A stretch of DNA of 38,359 bases, taken from the NCBI GenBank assembly GCA_913058135.1, contig CAJXPR010000023.1, forward strand, positions 1-38,359, read 5' to 3'. The notes below the pieces were generated by a model, which saw only the letters and a list, made by a program, of their open reading frames with translations, did no database searches and was not told the DNA's origin. Shown piece by piece: positions 7,404 through 17,134 of this stretch. The position numbers and the translations under genes are program-made. This DNA is from an uncultured Gammaproteobacteria bacterium (GTDB taxonomy: Bacteria; Pseudomonadota; Gammaproteobacteria; Pseudomonadales; Pseudohongiellaceae). The stretch's first letter is position 1. The number at the start of each line of letters is the position of its first letter.

Positions 7404-8285
7404 TTAACGCGCTTCTTTCAGGCGTGCGATGCGGTCGGTGAGTGGCGGATGCGTCATGAACAGTTTGGTGAAGGCATCATGCGCCTTGTTGTTGATACCA
7501 AATGCCACCAGCTCGTCTGGCAGGTGATTGGGCTGTCCCGCTCTCAGGCGCTCCAGCGCCGCGATCATGTTCTGTCGACCGGCCAACGTCGCACCGCCCG
7601 CATCCGCCCGGTATTCACGCTGGCGGCTGAACCACATCACAATGATTGACGCCAGAATACCCAGCACCAGCTGCGCAACGATAGAGGTAATCCAGAACGC
7701 GGGCCCGTGGCCCTGTTCGGTCTTGAAGACTACCCGATCGACGATGTGTCCGATCACCCGGGACAGGAAGATCACAAAGGTATTAACCACGCCCTGAATC
7801 AGGGCCAGAGTCACCATATCGCCATTGGCAACGTGACTGACTTCGTGCGCCAGGACCGCTTCTGCCTCCTGCTTGGTCATCTTGCCAAGTAACCCGGAAC
7901 TGACCGCGACCATGGCACTGTTTTTGGTCGCACCGGTAGCGAATGCATTGACATCAGGAGACGGGAAAATGGCCACTTCCGGCATGGCTATGCCGGCCCG
8001 TTTTGCCTGATCGGCCACGGTGGTCAGCAACCATTGTTCCGTTGCGTTGGCTGGCTGGGTAATGACCTGGGCGCCGGTAGAGCGTTTGGCAATCCATTTG
8101 GACATGGCCAGCGAGATAAACGAACCACCAAAACCGATCACTGCCGAGAACACCAACAATGCGGTGAGATCCAGCCCACTGCCGCTTTCGTCCAGAATGC
8201 GTTCAACGCCAAGCAGGCGCAGAACAACACTCAGTACCAGCACAATGGCCAGGTTGGTCAACAGAAACAGCGCGATTCGCTTCAT
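7404..8285 (-). CDS. htpX: Membrane zinc metalloprotease HtpX
   Basis: A 293-aa inner-membrane M48 protease for quality control of misfolded membrane proteins. Transmembrane helices lie at about 5-25 and 40-60, with two more near 160-180 and 200-222. The zinc site is HEVSH (His147, Glu148, His151) and the third ligand is Glu224 in [11 protein letters not shown]. All match E. coli HtpX in order and spacing. GAGGAT lies 7 nt before the ATG. It is the last gene of the acnA-fumC-dehydrogenase-DUF1704-htpX run, 10 bp after the DUF1704 gene, so it may be co-expressed with them, unlike the free-standing heat-shock htpX of E. coli. Confidence 0.95.
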   Translation of the reverse strand: MKRIALFLLTNLAIVLVLSVVLRLLGVERILDESGSGLDLTALLVFSAVIGFGGSFISLAMSKWIAKRSTGAQVITQPANATEQWLLTTVADQAKRAGIAMPEVAIFPSPDVNAFATGATKNSAMVAVSSGLLGKMTKQEAEAVLAHEVSHVANGDMVTLALIQGVVNTFVIFLSRVIGHIVDRVVFKTEQGHGPAFWITSIVAQLVLGILASIIVMWFSRQREYRADAGGATLAGRQNMIAALERLRAGQPNHLPDELVAFGINNKAHDAFTKLFMTHPPLTDRIARLKEAR

Positions 8286-8295
8286 AGGGAAATCC

Positions 8296-9633
8296 TCAAT
8301 CTACTGCCGTATCAATTACTTTATTGTAGATCGGAGCAACCTTGGGCATATCCTTGAACAGGGAGTGGAAGTGTTTTTGCACCCGCGCCATGTTGATCAC
8401 AGAAATACCACTGGCAAACCCGAACCAGACATAAAGACCGTTCAAATCACGAAACATCGCAGGGATATAATGGGGGCCGGCAATGGTTCCTTCAAGGTAA
8501 TGCTGATACAGGACAGGAATATCGTCCAGCGTCACCTTGCCTACAAACAACATGGGCAAAATCTCCGGCACCCCTGACCGGATGGCACTGCGGATAAAGT
8601 TCACATTCTCCACGAAACCACGCAAATAAGACAAGTCTTTAGTGAATACTGACCCACCGCTCAGGGTGCCTCCGCGAAATACGCGCTGGGTAATCTTGTA
8701 AGCGTCTTTTCGGGGCATGTCGCGCTCACAGAAGAAGCGATAAACCTCAATGAAATCAGCCCCCTGCTCCGCCATGTCAACGGCCACCACACGGTCGCTG
8801 ACCTTGAGTGCCCGCCGCGGGTAGGAGCTGAAGGTGAGGGTTTCCATCAACACCGCCAGACCCTCCTGACACGCGGTCACCCGCGGCGACCCGACACTGA
8901 GCCAGCTCGCCCAGGGCTGCCTGCGTCCGTTCAACGTGGTGCCAACATGTACCCACCCTTCATGCACTTCCAGCACTTGCAGATCAAACTCGGTAAACTC
9001 AGCGTCCTGGTTGATCTTTATGTAATCACCACCCGCGGCAGCATCAGACACGATCCCGTCGCTGAGAATGACGCGAATGTCGCCCGGCTGAAAATAGCTA
9101 CCCAGCCGCTGCTGAAGAATATCGACCGCAGACGATGCAGAGATGTGTTTCAGGTAGGGCCTAGCCAGGTGCTCGGCGGCTGGCAGAGAAAAAATTTCAC
9201 ACAGTTTCTCGCCCAGTTGTCGCAACGACTTACGGTCACCGCGCAGATGATCCCGCGCAGATCCGTAAAGCTCGCGACTGTGGCGGCCGAAATCGGCCGT
9301 ACCACGCGTCCGTAATAGCTCGATCACCAGCAGGTATTGATCAATGGTGTCACACAGGATGCCGCCCAGTCCGTCTTTGCGACCCAGGGTGCGTTGCACC
9401 TCGCGGCGCAGCCCCAGAAAGCGGTCACGCAGCAGATCGGGATCAAACTCCAATTTGATCCCCTGATAGTAGGCCAGATCCATGGCCGGCATTTTGTCGC
9501 CGTTGGCCGCCAGAAACTGTGACTGTGCTGATGCCGGCCACTTGATAGCGTCCAGAATCCTGATGGGACGTTGCAGTTCAATAAGTTGGTCAGACAGGGT
9601 TTTTACACGCCGTTGATAGTCGGCGAGACTCAT
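8296..9633 (-). CDS. QEGLA-motif protein (DUF1704), putative zinc metallopeptidase
   Basis: A 445-aa protein of the DUF1704 family, usually annotated flavohemoglobin expression-modulating QEGLA motif protein. It shows HEGWVH (His224, Glu225, His229, an HExxxH zinc site) and QEGLA (256-260, Glu257 a likely further ligand). The family includes vertebrate MATCAP-type tyrosine carboxypeptidases, which use this HExxxH, so a carboxypeptidase-like activity on peptide ends is a reasonable inference. No signal peptide is seen, so it should be cytosolic. Its start overlaps the dehydrogenase stop (ATGA), implying translational coupling, and htpX follows after 10 bp. The bacterial substrate is unknown. 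Confidence 0.9.
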   Translation of the reverse strand: MSLADYQRRVKTLSDQLIELQRPIRILDAIKWPASAQSQFLAANGDKMPAMDLAYYQGIKLEFDPDLLRDRFLGLRREVQRTLGRKDGLGGILCDTIDQYLLVIELLRTRGTADFGRHSRELYGSARDHLRGDRKSLRQLGEKLCEIFSLPAAEHLARPYLKHISASSAVDILQQRLGSYFQPGDIRVILSDGIVSDAAAGGDYIKINQDAEFTEFDLQVLEVHEGWVHVGTTLNGRRQPWASWLSVGSPRVTACQEGLAVLMETLTFSSYPRRALKVSDRVVAVDMAEQGADFIEVYRFFCERDMPRKDAYKITQRVFRGGTLSGGSVFTKDLSYLRGFVENVNFIRSAIRSGVPEILPMLFVGKVTLDDIPVLYQHYLEGTIAGPHYIPAMFRDLNGLYVWFGFASGISVINMARVQKHFHSLFKDMPKVAPIYNKVIDTAVD

Positions 9634-11021
9634 TCGCTGCTGTCCGCCTCGCCATTGACCACCACTGCCTTGATGTTAACAAACTCATGGATGCCGAAAC
9701 GGCCCAATTCACGTCCGTAACCGGAGTCCTTTATGCCCCCAAAGGGCATTCGGGGGTCGGACTTCACAAAATCGTTAACGGCGCATGCCCCCGCCTGCAG
9801 CTGTTCTGCGGCGATTTTCGCGCCACGCCTGGCATCACGCGTAAATACCGCAGCCCCCAGCCCAAACCTGCTCTGGTTGGCCAGTGTGATAGCCTCATCA
9901 TCGCTCCTGGCACGGATCAGTGCTGCCACAGGTCCGAACAGTTCCTGGTCAAAAGCGGGCATCCCCGGACGCACCTCTCCCAGCACAGTAGGCGAATAGA
10001 ACGTCCCGTCGCGCTCACCACCACACATCAACACGGCCCCCAGCCGGATGCTTTCGGACACCTGATCCGCCAGCGTCTTGCACAGGTCCTCGCGAGCCTG
10101 GGGGCCAATGTCGGTATCTTTATCCAGCGGGTCGCCCATTACTTTCTTTTTCATGGCTGCGGTCATCTGCTCGGCAAATGCGCCGTACAAATTATTGTGC
10201 ACGATGAAGCGTTTGGCGGCGATGCAGCTTTGGCCATTGTTCAACAGGCGGCTTGTCACACACTTTTCGACGGCTAATTCGACATCGGCATCTTCCAGCA
10301 CTACATAGGCATCGCTGCCGCCCAGCTCCATCACGGTTTTCTTCAACATATTGCCGGCAGCGGCGGCAATCCTGCGCCCGGCATCCGTGCTACCGGTGAA
10401 AGTGACCGCTTTTACAACCGGATGGTCGATCAGTGCCTGAGCCTTGGACCCCGGCACCAGCACAGTACGCATCAGATTCTCCGGCAATCCGGCGTCCCGC
10501 AGCACCTGTTCGATGGCCAGGGCACAACCGGGCACATTGGAGGCGTGTTTCAACAGCGCGGCGTTACCTGCCATCAATGCTGGCGCAAGAAAGCGGAACA
10601 CCTGCCAATACGGAAAATTCCACGGCATGATAGCCAGCACGACACCAAGAGGCTGATAGGAGACGAATCTTTGTACCCCGTCATTGTCTTCGTCCGGCAG
10701 ATATTCGTCGACCAGCATAGCGGGACCCTGCTCGGCGTAGTAGTCACAGACCCATGCACATTTCTCGACCTCCGCCTCAGCGCTGGCCAGTGTTTTGCCC
10801 ATTTCCTCGGATGCAAGTTTTGCCAGTTTGCCCTGCTGTTTGCGTAGCTGCTGCGCGAGATCGCGCAATGCCTGCGCCCGTTCCTGCAGACTGGTTTTTT
10901 GCCATTGTTGCCGGGCATCTTCAATGCTGTCCAGCACGGAGTCCAGACGGGTCAGGTCAAACGCATCATGGGTTGCCAGTTTTTTGCCGGTATACGGATT
11001 TATACTGCTGATTTTACTCAC
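9630..11021 (-). CDS. NAD(P)-dependent succinate-semialdehyde dehydrogenase (Sad/YneI-like)
   Basis: A 463-aa aldehyde dehydrogenase that oxidises an aldehyde to its acid. Catalytic residues are visible: Cys266 in NNGQSCIAAKRF, Glu232 in MELGGSD and Asn135 in MPWNFP. These blocks and the length resemble E. coli Sad/YneI, so succinate semialdehyde is the best substrate guess. The frame is open to 11201, but I place the start at a GTG (11021) because GAGGT lies 4 nt before it and SKISSINPYTGKKL matches the family N-terminus. It lies 37 bp after fumC and overlaps the DUF1704 gene by 4 bp. Between fumC and acnA it could feed succinate into the TCA cycle. Confidence 0.88.
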   Translation of the reverse strand: MSKISSINPYTGKKLATHDAFDLTRLDSVLDSIEDARQQWQKTSLQERAQALRDLAQQLRKQQGKLAKLASEEMGKTLASAEAEVEKCAWVCDYYAEQGPAMLVDEYLPDEDNDGVQRFVSYQPLGVVLAIMPWNFPYWQVFRFLAPALMAGNAALLKHASNVPGCALAIEQVLRDAGLPENLMRTVLVPGSKAQALIDHPVVKAVTFTGSTDAGRRIAAAAGNMLKKTVMELGGSDAYVVLEDADVELAVEKCVTSRLLNNGQSCIAAKRFIVHNNLYGAFAEQMTAAMKKKVMGDPLDKDTDIGPQAREDLCKTLADQVSESIRLGAVLMCGGERDGTFYSPTVLGEVRPGMPAFDQELFGPVAALIRARSDDEAITLANQSRFGLGAAVFTRDARRGAKIAAEQLQAGACAVNDFVKSDPRMPFGGIKDSGYGRELGRFGIHEFVNIKAVVVNGEADSSE

Positions 11022-11058
11022 GTTTACCTCACATTTATGTGCTTGAAAAGCTGGCGGG

Positions 11059-12441
11059 TCAGCCCTGTGGCGCCAGCATCTGGCGAGGGTCAACCTGTCT
11101 GTCGAATTCCTCACCGTCCATATAGGACAGCGCCTGCACCGCTTCACGCAGACTGAGCTGGTTCTCATCTGCATAGCGGGCGGCCTTTGCCGCCTTTTCA
11201 TAACCGATCGCAGGACTCAGCGCCGTCACCAGCATCAGCGAGCGCGAGACATTGGCCTCAAGTTGCTCGCGATTGGCTTCCAGACCACGCAGACAATGTT
11301 GTTCAAAACTGTACATGGCATCTCTGAGCAGTCCCAGTGACTCAAGCACGGCGTGGATTATCACCGGCTTGAAGACATTCAACTGAAAATGCCCCTGACT
11401 GCCCGCCAGGCTGACAGTGGTCTGGTTACCCATGACACGTACACACACCATGGTCAGTGCTTCGGCCTGGGTCGGATTGACCTTGCCAGGCATGATCGAA
11501 CTGCCCGGTTCATTCGCCGGTACCCGCAGCTCTGCGAGCCCGCAGCGCGGGCCACTGTTCATCAGACGAATATCACTGGCCATCTTGAACAGCGCCGTGG
11601 CCAGCGTGTTGAGCCGACCGTGCAAGTCCACCAGCGCGTCATGCCCGGACAGAGCCATGAACCGGTTTTTTGCCGGCGTAAACGCAATACCGCTCAGCTC
11701 GCTGATACGTTTGACCACTGTTTCCGCCCAGTCGGGATGCGTATTAAGCCCGGTGCCGACCGCACTGCCTCCCAGGGCCAGCTCCTGGATCGAGGGCAAG
11801 CTCGCCAGCAGCTGCTCACGTGCGAACACCAGCTGTGCACTGAAGGCGGAAAACTCCTGTCCCAACGTGATCGGGGTGGCATCCATCAGATGCGTACGGC
11901 CACTTTTGAGAATATCACCAAAGGCATGCACTTTATCATCAACCCCTGCGATAAGGATATCGAGGACTTCCAGCAGGGCACGCATCGACTGGGCCGCTAC
12001 CACATGCATGGTGGTGGGGAATACATCGTTGGAAGACTGCGACATATTGACGTGGTCGTTGGGATGCAGTGGCTGATACGACCCACGCACGTGCCCCGCC
12101 AGTTCATTGCCGCGATTGGCGATAACCTCGTTCAGGTTCATATTGGTTTGTGTACCACTGCCGGTTTGCCATATTGACAACGGAAACTGGTTGTCATGGC
12201 GCCCACTGGCAATTTCATCACACACCGCCGCAATCAGTTCTGCCTGCTTTGCCGGTAATTTGCCTAACCTCTGGTTGGCCTGCGCAGCCGCCTTTTTGAC
12301 CAGCGCAAATGCGTGGATGAACTCAACTGAAAACTGATCCCTGCCGATTTTGAAATTGTGCAGGGAACGCTGTGTCTGCGCGCCCCAAAGCACATCATCG
12401 GCCAGCTCAACGGCGCCCAGGCTGTCATGCTCGGTTCTCAT
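11059..12441 (-). CDS. fumC: Class II fumarate hydratase FumC
   Basis: A 460-aa, iron-independent fumarase of the aspartase/fumarase superfamily that interconverts fumarate and malate in the TCA cycle and works as a homotetramer. Signatures are GSGTQTNMN (94-102), SQSSNDVFPT (134-143), GRTHLMDATP (181-190, catalytic His184) and GSSIMPGKVNP (313-323, the mobile loop with the catalytic Ser). The last residues form the usual small C-terminal domain. GGAGG lies 7 nt before the ATG. It starts 13 bp after acnA ends, so the two TCA enzymes are almost certainly co-transcribed. It lacks Fe-S cysteines, whereas the neighbouring aconitase has them. Confidence 0.96.
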   Translation of the reverse strand: MRTEHDSLGAVELADDVLWGAQTQRSLHNFKIGRDQFSVEFIHAFALVKKAAAQANQRLGKLPAKQAELIAAVCDEIASGRHDNQFPLSIWQTGSGTQTNMNLNEVIANRGNELAGHVRGSYQPLHPNDHVNMSQSSNDVFPTTMHVVAAQSMRALLEVLDILIAGVDDKVHAFGDILKSGRTHLMDATPITLGQEFSAFSAQLVFAREQLLASLPSIQELALGGSAVGTGLNTHPDWAETVVKRISELSGIAFTPAKNRFMALSGHDALVDLHGRLNTLATALFKMASDIRLMNSGPRCGLAELRVPANEPGSSIMPGKVNPTQAEALTMVCVRVMGNQTTVSLAGSQGHFQLNVFKPVIIHAVLESLGLLRDAMYSFEQHCLRGLEANREQLEANVSRSLMLVTALSPAIGYEKAAKAARYADENQLSLREAVQALSYMDGEEFDRQVDPRQMLAPQG

Positions 12442-12454
12442 ACCAGCCTCCGGT

Positions 12455-15085
12455 TCAGCCCATCAGTTTGTCAGCAACAAACGGCATGATGCCGCCGCTG
12501 TTGTAGTAATGTACCTCTTCGGCTGTGTCCAGTCGGCACAGCAGATCAACCCGCTGCCCGGAACCATCCGTCCTCGTCACCACCATGGTGACTGTCATGC
12601 CGGTGGAGATCCTGTCCAGCCCCTCCAGCGCGATGGTTTCGCTGCCATCCAGTTTCAGCGTTTTGCGGCTTTCACCTTCCGGGAACTGCAATGGCAACAC
12701 CCCCATACCCGCCAGATTGGAGCGGTGGATACGCTCGAAGCTCTCCGCAACCACTGCGCGCACACCCAGCAGACGGGTGCCCTTGGCTGCCCAGTCGCGG
12801 CTTGACCCAGTGCCATATTCCTTACCGGCAATGACCACCAGCGGTATTTTGCGTTGCTGGTAGACCATGGCAGCATCATAAATACTCATTTTTTCATCAT
12901 CCGGCATCAGTCGGGTGAGCCCCCCTTCAACACCGTCCAGCATCTCATTGCGAATGCGCACATTGGCGAAAGTGCCACGCATCATCACCTCATGATTGCC
13001 CCGGCGTGAACCATAGGAGTTGAAATCCTCCTGTTTGATACCTTTTTCCAGCAGGTACTTGCCCGCTGGCGTTGCGCGTCCTATCGCGCCGGCCGGCGAG
13101 ATGTGGTCAGTGGTGACCGAATCGCCCAGCAACGCCAGTATACTGGCCCCGGTAATATCGCCGGGTTCCGGCAACAGGTCAGGTGAGAAAAACGGCGGAT
13201 TCTGGATATACGTCGAGGCATCATTCCACTGGTAAGTCGCCCCCTCTGCCGTCGGCATGGCGTTCCACTCCTCATTGCCACTGAATACATCAGCGTAATC
13301 CTTGGCGAACATGTCCCGGCTCACCGTGGCTACCGCCTCGGCAATGGTTTTGGTATCCGGCCAGATGTCCCGCAGATAGATGTCCTTGCCGTCCGTGCTG
13401 GTGCCAAGAGGCTCGGCGCTCAGGTCGATGTCAGTGGTCCCAGCCAACGCGTAGGCAACCACCAGGGGAGGAGATGCCAGCCAGTTGGCACGCACACGGG
13501 GATGGATCCGGCCTTCGAAATTACGGTTGCCCGACAGGACCGAGGACACCGTCAGTTTACCTTTGTCCACGGCCTCCTCAATCATGGGCGGTAATGGGCC
13601 GGAGTTGCCGATACATGTTGTGCAACCATACCCGACCAGATTGAAGCCGAGATCGTCCAGGGCATCCTGCAGCCCGGCCTTTTCCAGATAATGCGTGACC
13701 ACCTTGGAGCCCGGGGCCAGCGAGGTCTTTACCCAGGGCTTTACCTTCAGTCCCAGCCCCAATGCTTTTTGTGCCAGCAAGCCCGCCGCCATCATCACCG
13801 CCGGATTGGAGGTATTGGTGCAGGAAGTAATAGCGGCAATAACCACATCGCCATCACTGAGTGACCACTCTTCCCCGGTCACCGGCACGGACTTTTTTGC
13901 CGCTGGGAACTGGGCGCGCGTGGCTTCGCCGAGTTTCGGCAGCGGCACGCGATCCTGCGGTCGGTGCGGACCGGCCAGACAAGGCTCCACTGTTGCCAGG
14001 TCCAGAACCACTTCACTGGTATAGACCGCCGTAGGTTCGTTACTGCGCCACATGCCTTGCTGCTTGCTGTATTGCTCGGTAAGCGCAATGGTTTCTTCGT
14101 CGCGACCGGTCAGCTTCAGATAGCGCAGAGTTTCATCATCAACGGCAAAAAAGCACGCGGTTGCCCCGTATTCCGGAGACATGTTGGCGATGGTCGCGCG
14201 GTCGGCCAGGGTCAGGTCATCCAGGCCGGCGCCATAAAATTCGACAAACTTGCCGACGACGCCATGTTTGCGCAGCATTTCGGCCACCGTCAGCACCAGA
14301 TCGGTTGCCGTCACGCCTTCACACAGATGGCCATCCAGACGCACGCCCACAACCTCCGGGATACGCATGGTGAGCGGCTGCCCGAGCATGGCCGCTTCAG
14401 CTTCAATGCCGCCAACGCCCCAACCCAGCACGGCCAGGCCATTCACCATGGTGGTATGACTGTCGGTACCTACCAGGGTGTCAGGGTAAGCCTGCAACTT
14501 GCCGTCGCGTTCGCTGGACCACACACAGCGCGACAGGAATTCCAGATTGACCTGGTGGCATATACCCGTGCCCGGCGGTACCACACGGAAATTATTGAAT
14601 GCCTTCTGGCCCCAGCGCAGAAATTCGTAGCGCTCCCGGTTACGCTCCATCTCGATGCGGACATTTTCTGCATAGGCGCTGTCGCTGGCGAACCTGTCGA
14701 CCATTACCGAGTGGTCAATGACCAGATCTACCGGATTGACCGGATTGACGCGGTCGGGGTCTCCCCCCTTGCTGGCGACCGCGTCGCGCATCGCGGCCAA
14801 ATCCACAACTGCGGGGACTCCGGTAAAATCCTGCATCAAAACACGAGCTGGCAGAAAGGCCACTTCATGGTCGGACGAACGGGTTTCCGGCCAGGCGAGC
14901 AGGGTTTTTATGTCCTTGTCGCTGGCAAACCCCTGATCCTGGTGACGGAGCAGGTTTTCAAGGAGGATTTTCAGTGTTACCGGCAATTGATCCACACTGT
15001 CATAACCGGCCTCTTTCAACGCTGGCAGACTGAAGTATTCGAAAGTCCTGTTGCCTATAACGAGCTCTCTGCGGGTATTTGTCAT
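12455..15085 (-). CDS. acnA: Aconitate hydratase AcnA
   Basis: An 876-aa [4Fe-4S] aconitase that isomerises citrate to isocitrate. The cluster cysteines are Cys422 (ITSCTNTSNP) and Cys488/Cys491 (YGCTTCIGNSG). The swivel-domain signature KEYGTGSSRDWAAKG and the substrate motif DHISPAGAI are present. Length and domain order match the AcnA/IRP type, not AcnB. The start has AAGGAG 8 nt upstream. It is the first gene of the five-gene minus-strand run and is divergent from tamA across 234 bp, which should hold its promoter; a TATACT on the minus strand near 15153-15158 is a possible -10 without a good -35. Confidence 0.96.
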   Translation of the reverse strand: MTNTRRELVIGNRTFEYFSLPALKEAGYDSVDQLPVTLKILLENLLRHQDQGFASDKDIKTLLAWPETRSSDHEVAFLPARVLMQDFTGVPAVVDLAAMRDAVASKGGDPDRVNPVNPVDLVIDHSVMVDRFASDSAYAENVRIEMERNRERYEFLRWGQKAFNNFRVVPPGTGICHQVNLEFLSRCVWSSERDGKLQAYPDTLVGTDSHTTMVNGLAVLGWGVGGIEAEAAMLGQPLTMRIPEVVGVRLDGHLCEGVTATDLVLTVAEMLRKHGVVGKFVEFYGAGLDDLTLADRATIANMSPEYGATACFFAVDDETLRYLKLTGRDEETIALTEQYSKQQGMWRSNEPTAVYTSEVVLDLATVEPCLAGPHRPQDRVPLPKLGEATRAQFPAAKKSVPVTGEEWSLSDGDVVIAAITSCTNTSNPAVMMAAGLLAQKALGLGLKVKPWVKTSLAPGSKVVTHYLEKAGLQDALDDLGFNLVGYGCTTCIGNSGPLPPMIEEAVDKGKLTVSSVLSGNRNFEGRIHPRVRANWLASPPLVVAYALAGTTDIDLSAEPLGTSTDGKDIYLRDIWPDTKTIAEAVATVSRDMFAKDYADVFSGNEEWNAMPTAEGATYQWNDASTYIQNPPFFSPDLLPEPGDITGASILALLGDSVTTDHISPAGAIGRATPAGKYLLEKGIKQEDFNSYGSRRGNHEVMMRGTFANVRIRNEMLDGVEGGLTRLMPDDEKMSIYDAAMVYQQRKIPLVVIAGKEYGTGSSRDWAAKGTRLLGVRAVVAESFERIHRSNLAGMGVLPLQFPEGESRKTLKLDGSETIALEGLDRISTGMTVTMVVTRTDGSGQRVDLLCRLDTAEEVHYYNSGGIMPFVADKLMG

Positions 15086-15319
15086 GGCTTACTCCTTGAG
15101 ATCCGAATGCGGTCCGTCATGCGTATCACGGACAAAGGGGATTACAGGCAGTATACCCCACAGCTTGGGATCAGGCGAACCGGCGCCGGCTGGTTTGTGG
15201 TGCCAATTCACGGTAAGCTGTCAAACACGAGACGGACTGGGCTCTCGTCTTTTCAACCAGCAGAAGTTTGCTGCCCCTGTTATCGAAAAATACACAGCCA
15301 GAGTGATTCGGGAAAGGTT

Positions 15320-17134
15320 TTGAGGAACGTAGTAACCAAGGTAGCCACCAGTATCGTCACTGGCGCCGCGACCATCCTGCTGTGCTGTACCGCCCTGACG
15401 GCGGGCATAGCCTATGCGCAGACTTCCAGCCCCGGGATCAGGATTACCGGCGACAATGAGGCTCTGACCAACAACGTCCGCGTGCATGTAGGCACCCCCG
15501 ATCTGCGCTGCGACGCCGGACAGCGTCGACTCAATCGGCTCCTGCCGGCCGTGCGCCGCGATGCCGAGCGCGCGGCACAGGCGCTGGGCTATTATCATGC
15601 CGGATTCGATATACAAGTCACCCCGGCGGCGTCCCCCGATGCGGCAACGGATGCAGCGGATGCCCGTTGCTGGAGCCTGACCATTGATGTCACAGCGGGC
15701 GAGCCGGTGCTGGTTGGAGAAATCAACGTCACGCTGAGTGATGAACGCTCGGCCTTTTTGTTCGCCGAAGTGATGGAAGAAGTCGACATTCAGCCTGGCG
15801 ATCGGCTTGTGCATAGCCAGTACGAGCAGTTGAAGTCACGACTCAGCTCCGAGGCTGTTGACCACGGTTTTTTCTCGGCCCGCTTCACACGTTCCGAGCT
15901 GGCCGTCGACCTGCGCCGCAATCGCGCAGATATCAATCTGGATTTTGACCCCGGTGAACGCTTTCGTTTCGGCCAGATTCGCATCAATCGCCTGGACGGC
16001 CTGTCAAATACCTTTGTGTCCCGGTTCCTGACCTTCGAGGAAGGTAGTGACTACTCCTCCGACGCGCTTATCGAATTGCGGGAAAATCTCAACGACAGCC
16101 AGTACTTCAGCCAGATTGCGGTCACCCCGCAACTATCTCAGGCCGAAGACAACGCAGTGCCGGTGAGCATTGAACTGGCAACCCGGCCACGCCGGTCGTA
16201 TTCGGCAGGCGCCGGTGTCAGTACGGATATCGGGCCGCGACTGCGGCTTGCCTATGAAGATCGCTATATCAACCGGCGTGGGCACCGGCTTAATGCGGAT
16301 CTGGGCATATCCACACTGCAACAGGAACCCAGTGTCAGCTACGTGATACCGCTTCGCGATCCCGTCAACGACAGTCTGCGATTTTCCGGCGGTTTTCAGC
16401 GCCTTGAAACTGACAGCTATATCACCAACACCTATCGTGCGGGCGTGACCTGGCGATCAGCAGTCTGGGACAATTGGGTGCAGAATATTTTTGTCAATTA
16501 TCAGACTGAGCGCTCGGAGCTGACGGATTTTGCTGTGGCAGAACGCGTCGAAGAGCAGATCAACTCGACCATCACCGGCATCAACTGGGCGCGCACCCGG
16601 GCTGACGACCCCATTTACCCGACTCAGGGCTGGCGACTGTTCGGCCAAGTCAGCGGTGCCGAAGAAAACCTGCTGTCTGACATCACCTTTGCGCAGCTTT
16701 ATGGCAGCGCCAAGTTGATCCACAGTGTCGGACCAGGCCGGGTTCTGTTACGTGCTGAAGCGGCAACCACCATTGCCGATGAAGTTCTCGAGTTGCCGCT
16801 GTCTGTCCGTTTCTTCACCGGTGGCGATCAGAGCGTCCGGGGGTATCAGTTTGGTGAACTGGGCGCCACCAATGCAGACGGTGAGGTGGTCGGTGGCAAG
16901 CACTTGCTGGTTGGCAGTGTCGAATATGACATCCCGGTGGTCGGGGGGTGGCACGCAGCGGTGTTTTATGACACCGGTAATTCATTTGCGGATTTTGACG
17001 ACATGCAGCTCAGGGACAGTGCAGGCATTGGTGTGCGCTGGCGTTCGCCAATCGGACCGATACGCCTGGATGTAGCCCGTAGCCTGGAGGATGGCGGTTT
17101 TCGCCTGCATATCACTATGGGGCCGGATCTGTGA
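15320..17134 (+). CDS. tamA: Translocation and assembly module outer-membrane protein TamA
   Basis: A 604-aa Omp85-family protein. A signal peptide (about 1-34, ending AYAQ) is followed by three POTRA-like domains (about 40-300; for example SILE-type strands and the DFDPGERFRFGQIRI repeat) and a C-terminal 16-strand barrel. The barrel includes the Omp85 lid motif in FFTGGDQSVRGYQ (VRGY type) and ends RLHITMGPDL. It works with TamB in moving lipids and/or proteins to the outer membrane. The frame is open back to 13964, but that part is antisense to acnA. I place the start at a TTG (15320), the only start codon just before the signal peptide; its ribosome site (gggaaagg) is close and imperfect. 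Its stop overlaps the tamB GTG. Confidence 0.9.
   Translation: MRNVVTKVATSIVTGAATILLCCTALTAGIAYAQTSSPGIRITGDNEALTNNVRVHVGTPDLRCDAGQRRLNRLLPAVRRDAERAAQALGYYHAGFDIQVTPAASPDAATDAADARCWSLTIDVTAGEPVLVGEINVTLSDERSAFLFAEVMEEVDIQPGDRLVHSQYEQLKSRLSSEAVDHGFFSARFTRSELAVDLRRNRADINLDFDPGERFRFGQIRINRLDGLSNTFVSRFLTFEEGSDYSSDALIELRENLNDSQYFSQIAVTPQLSQAEDNAVPVSIELATRPRRSYSAGAGVSTDIGPRLRLAYEDRYINRRGHRLNADLGISTLQQEPSVSYVIPLRDPVNDSLRFSGGFQRLETDSYITNTYRAGVTWRSAVWDNWVQNIFVNYQTERSELTDFAVAERVEEQINSTITGINWARTRADDPIYPTQGWRLFGQVSGAEENLLSDITFAQLYGSAKLIHSVGPGRVLLRAEAATTIADEVLELPLSVRFFTGGDQSVRGYQFGELGATNADGEVVGGKHLLVGSVEYDIPVVGGWHAAVFYDTGNSFADFDDMQLRDSAGIGVRWRSPIGPIRLDVARSLEDGGFRLHITMGPDL

Noticed and set aside
11022-11201. 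60-residue N-terminal extension of the semialdehyde dehydrogenase
   Set aside because: It overlaps the end of fumC, and GAGGT with GTG at 11021 gives the family N-terminus.
13964-15319. Long upstream extension of the tamA frame
   Set aside because: It lies antisense to well-supported acnA and has no homology-like features; the signal peptide begins only at 15320.
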